Source of the DNA: Desulfobulbaceae bacterium
GTDB lineage: Bacteria > Desulfobacterota > Desulfobulbia > Desulfobulbales > SURF-16
Reading direction: 5' to 3'
Length of the DNA stretch: 5,976 nucleotides
NCBI GenBank assembly: GCA_024763115.1
Contig: JANTGB010000151.1
Coordinates: forward strand, 1-5,976
The translations under genes were made by a program, and so were the position numbers. Under the pieces are notes generated by a model. The model was given only the letters and a program-made list of their open reading frames with translations, ran no database searches and was not told where the DNA came from. Below are positions 1 to 5,861 of this stretch, piece after piece (positions within the stretch are counted from its first letter, which is position 1; each line of letters starts with the position of its first letter).

Positions 1-10
1 CGGCACCGGT

Positions 11-248
11 CTGATGACGAAAATCTCCGGCACCCTGTAAACAGTTACAAATACTGAGATTTGCAATCATTAGGTGCTTACCCCATGAGTAGTTACCTTT
101 TTTCTGTTAATTTTACTTTGAGGGTAACAACTCATAGGGTAAGCGCCTATAAGTGCAAACTGGAGTATTTGTGACTGCTCGGAGTCTGCGTTTACCTTCA
201 GGGCGCTGGTAAGCGACCAGGGGGAGACGCCGAGATTTTCATGATCAG
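11..248. repeat. Imperfect palindromic intergenic repeat element (about 238 bp)
   Basis: This non-coding stretch folds back on itself. The outer ends CTGATGACGAAAATCTC (11-27) and the complement of 232-248 (CTGATCATGAAAATCTC) match at 15 of 17 positions. The inner arms 42-97 and 123-177 are inverted copies, about 45 of 56 aligned columns identical, around a 25-nt T-rich loop (98-122) that starts with six T. The right half carries about 40 bp with no counterpart on the left, including a small perfect hairpin CTGGT-AAGCG-ACCAG (206-220). No ORF lies in it. No target duplication is visible, although only 10 bp of left flank are in the window. A related copy begins at 5862. It resembles a MITE or other dispersed structured repeat; a transposase family cannot be named. 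Confidence 0.7.
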
Positions 249-393
249 ATAATAGGCAAATAACGGACTGAGCGGATATATGGCAAATTATAGTAATTGA
301 GAAGTTGAATTTTTCAGTTATTTATCATAATCTTATTTTAAAGAGGGAAGTGGCGTTAACGGCATTAATATTCAAAATAAAGGTCTCAACTTC
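249..393 (+). other. AT-rich leader upstream of the PilZ gene
   Basis: These 145 bases separate the palindromic element from the PilZ start codon. They are clearly AT-rich and contain no credible ORF or strong terminator. An SD-like AGAGGGAAG followed by GTG (342-351) opens a frame that stops at the TGA overlapping the real ATG, so it is not counted as a gene. The stretch most likely holds the PilZ promoter and 5' leader. Confidence 0.5.
305..331 (+). promoter_or_regulatory. Possible sigma-70-type promoter for the PilZ gene
   Basis: TTGAAT (305-310) and CATAAT (326-331) resemble -35 and -10 hexamers, matching 4/6 and 5/6 of consensus. The 15-bp spacer is shorter than the preferred 17, and the DNA is AT-rich enough for chance matches. 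A start near 338 would give a leader of about 55 nt. Confidence 0.22.
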
Positions 394-1071
394 ATGAACG
401 ATAACCTGATTCAGAATGAAATACCTATTTTTCTGCAAATAGGCCAGACGCTGAAACTGGAAATTGAAGATGTCAGTATGCCCATGGAAAGCACCCTGGT
501 GGGAGTTGATAACAATCTGATCATCATCAAGACCCCATCACCATATCATCTGATTGAACATAAGTTGACGAGAGGCCGAATATTCCTGGTTCGTTATATT
601 TTTGACGGAACGATTTTTGCCTTTCAGACCAAACTCCAAGAAAGTCTTGTTCGTCCGGCCCGTCTGCTTTTCCTGGAATATCCCAAAATTATCCAGAAAA
701 ATGAACTGCGCAATCAAAAGCGATCCAGATGTTTTATTCCGGCTGTAATTTCCCATGATGAGGATAAAAATAAGGGGGCGCTGTTGGATCTCACCAAGGA
801 GGGATGCCGCTGCAAATTAACCAAATCGGAAAACGATTACTTCCTACCCTTTAAAATAGCTGATGAGATTTCATTGCAATGCAAGTTTCCCGGAGTCAAA
901 GCTCCTATTAAGATCACCGGGATTATTAAAAATATTTTCAAAAATAAAAATGAAATCGACCTTGGTATAAATTTTCATAAAAATACCACCAAGGTATCAA
1001 AAAAAATTATCTCCTGGTATATTTCAACAATTGAAAATTATGTCAGCAGTCAGGATATGCGCAGCCCGTAA
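394..1071 (+). CDS. PilZ-domain protein, YcgR-like, probable cyclic-di-GMP receptor
   Basis: A 225-residue soluble protein with no signal peptide or membrane segment. Residues about 10-95 form a beta-rich N-terminal domain of the YcgR/PilZN type, and about 103-215 form a PilZ domain. The cyclic-di-GMP signature is present: R106-N-Q-K-R110 fits RxxxR and is followed by CFIP (113-116). D132-L-T134-K-E-G137 fits (D/N)xSxxG, with Thr in place of the usual Ser. Such proteins usually pass cyclic-di-GMP levels to motility, secretion or polysaccharide machinery; the partner here is unknown. The start at 394 has AAAGG (379-383) 10 nt upstream, a modest ribosome site. It converges on mltB. Its TAA stop lies inside the left copy of the 10-bp direct repeat flanking the downstream element. 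The gene looks more AT-rich than the opposing operon. Confidence 0.88.
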   Translation: MNDNLIQNEIPIFLQIGQTLKLEIEDVSMPMESTLVGVDNNLIIIKTPSPYHLIEHKLTRGRIFLVRYIFDGTIFAFQTKLQESLVRPARLLFLEYPKIIQKNELRNQKRSRCFIPAVISHDEDKNKGALLDLTKEGCRCKLTKSENDYFLPFKIADEISLQCKFPGVKAPIKITGIIKNIFKNKNEIDLGINFHKNTTKVSKKIISWYISTIENYVSSQDMRSP

Positions 1072-1078
1072 TTACTCT
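1069..1078. repeat. Left copy of 10-bp direct repeat (putative target duplication)
   Basis: TAATTACTCT here is repeated exactly and in the same orientation at 1356-1365, on the other side of the 277-bp inverted-repeat element. The first three bases are the PilZ stop codon. Confidence 0.65.
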
Positions 1079-1355
1079 AAACGTTCACCAGTGCCTCACG
1101 AAATTTACCCTTCGTCCAATTTGCCCGGCTTACGTAGCACTGGTATGCCGCGCAGGGCAAATGTAACCGTTCACCTGGGCACAAAATTTACGATAACCTT
1201 CAGTCCTGTAAGTGTTTACCAGTGCCTTAGATTCGTTCGTTTGGGATTTCGAAGCATACTTGTGCTATTCGAGAAGGCCCAAACGGGCGAAGATGAGGTG
1301 CTGGTGAACGCTTACGGGCAAATTGAACAAATTCAAGGAACTGGTGAACGATTAC
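1079..1355. mobile_element. MITE-like inverted-repeat element between convergent genes
   Basis: A 277-bp non-coding element bracketed by an exact 10-bp direct repeat. Its ends are inverted copies: CGTTCACCAGTGCCT (1082-1096) against the complement of 1336-1350, 14 of 15 identical. A second inverted match pairs CAATTTGCCCG (1117-1127) with CGGGCAAATTG (1315-1325). The centre (1208-1315) is a long hairpin. Between the outer left arm and the hairpin, 1163-1207 partly repeats the left end (CGTTCACC at 1168, AAATTTAC at 1183), so the element looks assembled from duplicated units. It encodes no transposase and no conserved protein; the 119-residue plus-strand frame across it is judged spurious. Size, terminal inverted repeats and flanking duplication fit a non-autonomous element. 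The terminal repeats are offset by about 2 bp relative to the duplications, so exact borders are uncertain. Confidence 0.62.
1208..1315 (+). other. Long hairpin with plus-strand RNA character
   Basis: 1208-1245 and 1278-1315 pair over 38 positions: 29 Watson-Crick, 7 that become G-U wobbles in plus-strand RNA, and one tandem 5'-GA/3'-AG mismatch. The apex continues as CTTC/GAAGCA-type pairing closing on the loop TACTTG (1257-1262). No T-run follows, so it is not a standard intrinsic terminator. It could still stop or protect transcripts from both flanking genes, or be a stable RNA. Expression is not demonstrated by the sequence. Confidence 0.5.
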
Positions 1356-1365
1356 TAATTACTCT
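1356..1365. repeat. Right copy of 10-bp direct repeat (putative target duplication)
   Basis: TAATTACTCT is identical to 1069-1078. Its bases 1359-1361 (TTA) are the complement of the mltB stop codon, so the last codons of mltB run into this repeat. Confidence 0.65.
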
Positions 1366-2444
1366 TTCAACTTTTCGGCAAGTTCCGTAACAGCCATGGC
1401 GTAACGGTTGGAATTATTCCAGGCGGTTATGGCCTGAAAATTTGGGTAGCCCGCCACATAACGCATGCCGCCGTTTTTTAACTCCAGACCGACAATGGTC
1501 ACCTTTTTGTTTCCCGGCGCAGGCGGCAGTTTTATCTTTTGAGCTTCAGCAGCTTCACTTACATCCACAAACCCCTTTCTTCCCTTTTCATAGGCCTTTC
1601 GTAATTTTTCACTGTGTAACCGTCCCCCCAGCTCCCTATAGACAGGTGCCTGGTAAACCCAGCCGAACCGTTTGAGATAATTAGCGATACTGGCCAGGAT
1701 ATCAGGTACTGAATTCCATACGTCCCGTTTACCATCACCATCAAAATCAACAGCATATTCCCGGAAACTTGAGGGAATAAACTGGGTCTGGCCAAAGGCC
1801 GCGCCATAGGAACCGGTAACGCTTAAAGGATCGACATTGTTGTCCCGGCAGAGAAGGAGAAAATGAACAAGCTGGCTCCGGTAAAAAGCCCGACGCCGGG
1901 GATAGGCATCAAACATGGTGTTTAAGGTTTGAAAAATCTTAAAAGCGCCCTTGTGTTTGCCAAAACGGGTCTCAATCCCCCAGATTGCCACGACTATCTC
2001 TTTTGATACTCCGATTTCTTTTTCCACCCGCTGGAGAATATCATCATATCGGCGGATTTTTTCCCTGCCCTCCCGAACCACGTTCGAGGTTATGAAAAGG
2101 GGATAATATTGATAATAGGGCCTGGCTTCCCATTGAGAATCCATTAACTCCAAGACTCTTTTTTTGATAGCAACCTGAGAAAACAAATGATCCAGCTCAT
2201 CTTGAGAAAAATGATAACGCAGCCGTAATTCCTTAAATAACCCCTGATAGCGGCTGGAGGTAAGATCAATGGCCTGGCCGTCAGACACCAGGTCGGCAGC
2301 CTTAGGTTTTTCTGCGGCCATACAGCAGCAGGGGACGATAATCAACAGGACGACAATAAAAACAGACAACATTTCTCCGGTCTTCCATGCTATATGTCTT
2401 GCTCTGTTTTTCTTCATATTTTCACTGTTTCCCGGCAATATCAT
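1359..2444 (-). CDS. mltB: Lytic murein transglycosylase B (MltB/Slt35 family)
   Basis: A 361-residue enzyme, about the size of E. coli MltB, that cleaves the MurNAc-GlcNAc bond of peptidoglycan to give 1,6-anhydroMurNAc ends in the periplasm. Residues 11-23 are basic and about 26-38 hydrophobic, forming an export signal. Three cysteines (39-41) follow, but Pro38 spoils a classical lipobox, so lipidation is uncertain and cleavage near MAA (42-44) is possible. The catalytic glutamate is E158 in WGIETRFG. The family core GSYGAAFGQTQFIPSSF spans 211-227. DFDGDG (233-238) is an EF-hand-like calcium loop, as in Slt35, followed by a VANYFK-like segment (IANYLKRFGW, 253-262). The chosen ATG overlaps the upstream stop as ATGA and has GAGGAG 11 nt upstream; Met10 has no comparable site. 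It is the last gene of the lptD operon, and its stop lies in the repeat flanking the downstream element. Confidence 0.93.
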   Translation of the reverse strand: MILPGNSENMKKNRARHIAWKTGEMLSVFIVVLLIIVPCCCMAAEKPKAADLVSDGQAIDLTSSRYQGLFKELRLRYHFSQDELDHLFSQVAIKKRVLELMDSQWEARPYYQYYPLFITSNVVREGREKIRRYDDILQRVEKEIGVSKEIVVAIWGIETRFGKHKGAFKIFQTLNTMFDAYPRRRAFYRSQLVHFLLLCRDNNVDPLSVTGSYGAAFGQTQFIPSSFREYAVDFDGDGKRDVWNSVPDILASIANYLKRFGWVYQAPVYRELGGRLHSEKLRKAYEKGRKGFVDVSEAAEAQKIKLPPAPGNKKVTIVGLELKNGGMRYVAGYPNFQAITAWNNSNRYAMAVTELAEKLKE

Positions 2445-3412
2445 GAGGCAAATGTCTCCTCAAAAGCATTGAAAAAATCATCCAGCATCTCTTCCGGCAG
2501 ATTGTTTATGCCGGCAGCAGCAGCCCGCCCCCCTCCGGTTGGAAAACGACGGCAGAGATCAACCGCGCCTTTTCTGCGGAGCAGGGGCGCTCTCACACTG
2601 ACCATAAAGGAGCCGTCACCATTATCCACCAGCAGAGCATGGGCCCTGTTTTCCGCTTCGCGGGCCTTTTCATTGGCAAACACCCCGGCAGCCCGACGCG
2701 GCCAGGCCTGAGCCGGAAATTTATAAATTCGCCCTACAGCATTATCAATTAAGGGCACTGTATTTCTCGCCAGTTCCATATCTTGATTAAAACCCCGGCG
2801 CAGCCGGGTCAGAATATCTGAACTTTTATAAAAATCAAGGGGATTAACAAAAGGACGGACAGCCTCATAGAGAGTTGCCGGGGGAAAATGGAGATCAGCC
2901 AAAGTTTTACCGTAACCGTTATAATTAAATAACTCGCCGATTTCCCGTAATTTTGCCAGATCATTATCATCCAGGGAGAGGATAGCTGCGGCAGCACGGG
3001 CGGCAGCGTGAAGATTATCGCCAAAAGCGGCAACCACAGCCCAGGCGCGAAAACGACCGGCCAGGAGACGATCTACAATCAGGCCGGTGCATATTTCCGG
3101 ATCAGGATCAATATCAGTGGTCAGCAAGTCGGATTGGGGAATTTTATCGGCGAAATGATGATCAATATAATGAACTTGATTGCCGCGTTTAAGGAGAGCG
3201 GTAAGAGCCTGCCTATTTTTAGCAAGAGAGATATCAAGTACCGTAATCGAGCTGTGGCAAATCTCCGGATCATCAGCCGGCCGGGCCAGGAGAGCAATAT
3301 CCCGTTTAACCCCGGTAATCAGCCGAGCCTCTCGAGGTTCAGCCAGACGCAACTGGTGCAGGGCGCAGATACCATCGGCATCACCATTAAAGACATCATA
3401 AAATTTACCCAA
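2441..3412 (-). CDS. DHH/DHHA1-family phosphoesterase, substrate unknown
   Basis: A 323-residue cytoplasmic protein of the DHH superfamily (RecJ, NrnA/nanoRNase, GdpP relatives), which are manganese-dependent phosphodiesterases or phosphatases. Visible motifs in order are FNGDADG (8-14), D60 in VLDIS, the signature D84-H85-H86, and GD (131-132). Near the C-terminus GGGRAAAAG (293-301) matches the DHHA1 motif, normally GGGHxxAAG, with Arg instead of His. Length fits a stand-alone DHH-DHHA1 enzyme without extra nuclease, membrane or signalling domains. Candidate substrates by family are short RNA, cyclic dinucleotides or pAp; sequence alone does not decide. The start is TTG at 3412, backed by AAGGTGA 5 nt upstream, with no ATG nearby in frame. 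It lies 25 nt after lptD and overlaps mltB by ATGA, so it is almost certainly cotranscribed and translationally coupled to mltB. Confidence 0.87.
   Translation of the reverse strand: MGKFYDVFNGDADGICALHQLRLAEPREARLITGVKRDIALLARPADDPEICHSSITVLDISLAKNRQALTALLKRGNQVHYIDHHFADKIPQSDLLTTDIDPDPEICTGLIVDRLLAGRFRAWAVVAAFGDNLHAAARAAAAILSLDDNDLAKLREIGELFNYNGYGKTLADLHFPPATLYEAVRPFVNPLDFYKSSDILTRLRRGFNQDMELARNTVPLIDNAVGRIYKFPAQAWPRRAAGVFANEKAREAENRAHALLVDNGDGSFMVSVRAPLLRRKGAVDLCRRFPTGGGRAAAAGINNLPEEMLDDFFNAFEETFAS
2456..2461 (-). promoter_or_regulatory. Ribosome binding site of mltB inside the DHH gene
   Basis: GAGGAG on the minus strand lies 11 nt before the mltB ATG and within the last codons of the DHH gene. 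It favours Met1 (2444) over Met10. With the ATGA overlap it suggests coupled translation. Confidence 0.6.
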
Positions 3413-3416
3413 TTAA

Positions 3417-3423
3417 TCACCTT
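3417..3423 (-). promoter_or_regulatory. Ribosome binding site deciding the TTG start of the DHH gene
   Basis: AAGGTGA on the minus strand; its AAGG core is 7 nt before TTG (3412-3410). It is the only good Shine-Dalgarno in the lptD-DHH gap, and it supports the unusual TTG start, since no in-frame ATG precedes the first DHH motif. Confidence 0.65.
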
Positions 3424-3437
3424 AAGTTTTCATTTCC

Positions 3438-5738
3438 TTACAATTCACCGCTGTCACTGCTGACCCCGAGACCCTGGTCGGCAGTAAGGCCGAAGCCGAT
3501 CCTTTCGCCCAGACCTACAATTGAAAAAATTAAAGCAACCTGATTATCATCAGGGGTATGAAAAGCGGTCAACTTCAGAGCCCAGCAACCGGGCTGATAA
3601 ACAATACCTAATGAACTGCGCACGGTTTGACCCGCATCCAGATTCTGGATTACTTCTCCTTCCGTGGCCCAGAGAGTCGTTAGATGATATAAAAAAGATC
3701 CGTTAAGCTGATTTATCTCAGTGCCTTTAACAAAACGATAATCCAGGGCCAGATAATCGCCGTTGGCACCGGTGTAGCGGTTAAGTATATCGTAACTGTT
3801 TAATCCCTTGCCATAGACATTATAGGTTGCCGCATACCTTGCTTCAAAATTGGGCAGCGGATAAAGATCAAGGATGAGTCTTACATCGGAAAACGGCCGG
3901 TGTTTATCGCCGGCACTGGAAAGTTCGCGGCGCTGTTCATGGATGTTATAGCTCTGATTAATGGAAAAATAGCCGATATAACGACTAAACAGATTTCCTT
4001 CGTCATTCAAGCCACTTAGCAGGAAATCATTTCTGATTTCGTAGTTAAGTTTGTTTGTCTCACTCAGATGATCAAGACTGTCAAAATAAGGCAGGTCATC
4101 TTCACTGCCCACGTCCATATAATCATAGCTTATTTCCGGGCGAATGGAATGATTGAAAGTATTGATGGACCCCCAGTTAACCGCATAATCCCGGCTCAAG
4201 GTCGTACCAAGATTAATCTCAGTATCAAAGGCGGTGCGATGCTGGTTATCATCCTTATCCCAGGACAAGCTGTCAGGGCCATGATCCTCAATAAAATAAG
4301 AGGTCTGCCTGAATCCGGCCGACACCGTACCTTCCAGCCAGCTACCGCCAAAGGGTAACGGGCTGACCAGCCGGGGATTCAAATCAAACCTCTGCCCCCC
4401 TATTCCTTCTTCCCGTCGGAAATAATCATACCGGGAATCCCAGAGTAAATTCAGGGTGGTTGCCGGGACATTAAAATTTCCGGCAAAATATATATGGGGC
4501 AGAGTATGAATCTGGGATTCATCCCGATCGTCATCCTGAACATCATCAACCCCGACAAACTCGCCGCCCAGAAAAACGGAGTCCCAGCTTTTGGCAAGCT
4601 GAACACGAGATTCCCGAAAAGGTACGGTCATTTCCATCAGGCCCCGGTCAAACATATCTTCAAGGGCCTTGGTCCCGGCATCAAAGCCGACAGCGCTTTT
4701 CTGGAATTCCTGGAGATAATCCCGATCCGACACCAGATCCAGATCTATCCTTCCCATGAGGTCATTTCCGAAATCATAATCCATCATACCCCGCAGCCAG
4801 TAACGATTGGACTCATCGCGCAGAAAGCCGTCATCTTTATAGTCATCTAAATTGGGATCATTAATGCCGGCGGAATCATCCAGCTTGTCGTGCAGATAGC
4901 TTAAGGCCAAGAGGGCCTTGGCTCCTGAATCTCTCACATAACGGAATTCAGCCCCGGCCACCACTCCCCTGTCACTCAGATAACCCGGATACAGGGTCAA
5001 ATCGGCGCTGGGAGAAAGATTAACAAAGAAAGGGGTAATCAGGCCGATTCCGCTGCGCTGGCCCTGGGAAAATTCAGGAAGAAGGAAACCAGTGCGCCGT
5101 TTGCGGTTAGCAGGATAAACCATATAGGGGAAATAAAAAATCGGTACTCCCTTGACCCGCAATACCGAATGCTTTAAGACCACAACACCTTCAAGATCAA
5201 GGGTGGCATCTGTCGAGCCGAAACTCCAGGGTGGTGATCCCCCTTCAGCAGTAGAACAGGTGGTCATGGTGCTATTTTGCAGATGGTAAGTAAGGTTGCC
5301 GGTTTTTTTAATCGTTTCACCGGTAAAATGGAGATTAGATTCAGGAATAAAAAGTGTTGCGTCGGTAATTATCGCGGTATTGTCATTTAAGTTTAACCCG
5401 GCCTCACAGGCGGTGACTTCTTCAGTTTCAGAATGAAAAGTGAGATTACCCCTGGCGCTGATCGTGTTTTCCTGAACATTATAACGCACCCAGTCGCCGG
5501 TGATTGTCAGCGGCGGCGTTCCCTTTTTAGTTACCGGAGTCAAGACTACATTACCCTCGGCAACAACATTTTCCGGGTTACTGAGATGGAGCATCTTATC
5601 TGCTGTTATGCTCCAGGCCCCGGAATCAGCCTGCTGGGCCGGGACAGGATCAGGCAGACCGGCAAGAAAGGTACAACAAAAAGCCAGGGCAACAGACTTC
5701 CGGTAAAATGAATGCTTTAAGGGTGAACCGTGTGACAT
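3438..5738 (-). CDS. lptD: LPS-assembly protein LptD, outer-membrane LPS translocon
   Basis: A 766-residue precursor, close to E. coli LptD in length. LptD with LptE forms the plug-and-barrel that inserts LPS into the outer leaflet, receiving it from the LptA bridge. Residues 1-34 are a signal peptide: basic start, hydrophobic 16-27, likely cleavage after PVPA (31-34). An OstA/LptA-like jelly-roll occupies about 42-165, and the beta-barrel about 200-755. The stretch from TTC161 through GVPIFYFPY (197-205) to KRRTGFLLPEF (213-223) closely follows E. coli, making Cys161 the match of E. coli Cys173. Cys718 stands where E. coli has Cys724-Cys725, so only one of that pair remains. The ATG is fixed by an in-frame TAA 9 nt upstream. 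No clear Shine-Dalgarno is seen (only TAAAG), and no good promoter. LptE is not in the window. First gene of the operon within view. Confidence 0.95.
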   Translation of the reverse strand: MSHGSPLKHSFYRKSVALAFCCTFLAGLPDPVPAQQADSGAWSITADKMLHLSNPENVVAEGNVVLTPVTKKGTPPLTITGDWVRYNVQENTISARGNLTFHSETEEVTACEAGLNLNDNTAIITDATLFIPESNLHFTGETIKKTGNLTYHLQNSTMTTCSTAEGGSPPWSFGSTDATLDLEGVVVLKHSVLRVKGVPIFYFPYMVYPANRKRRTGFLLPEFSQGQRSGIGLITPFFVNLSPSADLTLYPGYLSDRGVVAGAEFRYVRDSGAKALLALSYLHDKLDDSAGINDPNLDDYKDDGFLRDESNRYWLRGMMDYDFGNDLMGRIDLDLVSDRDYLQEFQKSAVGFDAGTKALEDMFDRGLMEMTVPFRESRVQLAKSWDSVFLGGEFVGVDDVQDDDRDESQIHTLPHIYFAGNFNVPATTLNLLWDSRYDYFRREEGIGGQRFDLNPRLVSPLPFGGSWLEGTVSAGFRQTSYFIEDHGPDSLSWDKDDNQHRTAFDTEINLGTTLSRDYAVNWGSINTFNHSIRPEISYDYMDVGSEDDLPYFDSLDHLSETNKLNYEIRNDFLLSGLNDEGNLFSRYIGYFSINQSYNIHEQRRELSSAGDKHRPFSDVRLILDLYPLPNFEARYAATYNVYGKGLNSYDILNRYTGANGDYLALDYRFVKGTEINQLNGSFLYHLTTLWATEGEVIQNLDAGQTVRSSLGIVYQPGCWALKLTAFHTPDDNQVALIFSIVGLGERIGFGLTADQGLGVSSDSGEL

Positions 5739-5773
5739 TAATATACTTTATGGGTCAAAGGTTAAAATATTTG
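5739..5773 (-). other. Short AT-rich lptD leader between repeat DNA and start codon
   Basis: Only 35 unique bases lie between the lptD ATG and the repeat block. On the minus strand they include TTGACC (5754-5759) and TATATT (5740-5745), but these are 8 nt apart, too close to act as a -35/-10 pair, and TATATT nearly touches the start codon. No convincing promoter or ribosome site is seen. Confidence 0.4.
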
Positions 5774-5827
5774 GTAACTGCTCCCAGGGCAGCGAACGGA
5801 GTCTACGCTTACCTCTTTCGCGATCAG
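5774..5827. repeat. Remnant of the right end of the palindromic element
   Basis: GTAACTGCTC (5774-5783), GGAGTCTACGCTTACC (5798-5813) and terminal GATCAG (5822-5827) follow the same order as GTGACTGCTC (171-180), GGAGTCTGCGTTTACC (181-196) and GATCAG (243-248) in the left element. Fourteen extra bases separate the first two blocks, and the segment before GATCAG is shortened. It reads as a diverged, partly deleted copy. Confidence 0.55.
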
Positions 5828-5861
5828 TCCGGCTTACGTATAACTAATACTCTGCGCCGAC

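Noticed and set aside
11..27. Box C-like TGATGA in the element terminus suggesting a guide RNA
   Set aside because: Bacteria lack C/D guide RNAs, no box D partner is positioned suitably, and the other copies read TGATCA.
98..103. T-run after the left inner arm as an intrinsic terminator
   Set aside because: The run lies in the loop between the two arms, and the preceding 56 bases do not form a compact GC-rich hairpin directly before it.
1031..1390. A 119-codon plus-strand open frame across the inverted-repeat element
   Set aside because: It starts inside the PilZ gene, runs through the repeats and over the mltB end, has repeat-driven composition and resembles no known protein.
3423..3434. 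Mini-ORF ATGAAAACTTAA between lptD and the DHH gene
   Set aside because: It encodes three residues, has no properly spaced ribosome site, and lies in a 25-nt gap where such a string is easily accidental.
3008..3463. A 151-codon plus-strand open frame opposite the DHH gene
   Set aside because: It lies antisense to a strongly supported gene and shows no domain, signal or independent ribosome site; it is a shadow of the real reading frame.
249..5773. A composite transposon bracketed by related elements at both window ends
   Set aside because: The cargo is core envelope genes, no transposase is present, and the right-hand copy is a remnant next to a partial second copy. Dispersed repeats in separate intergenic gaps explain it better.
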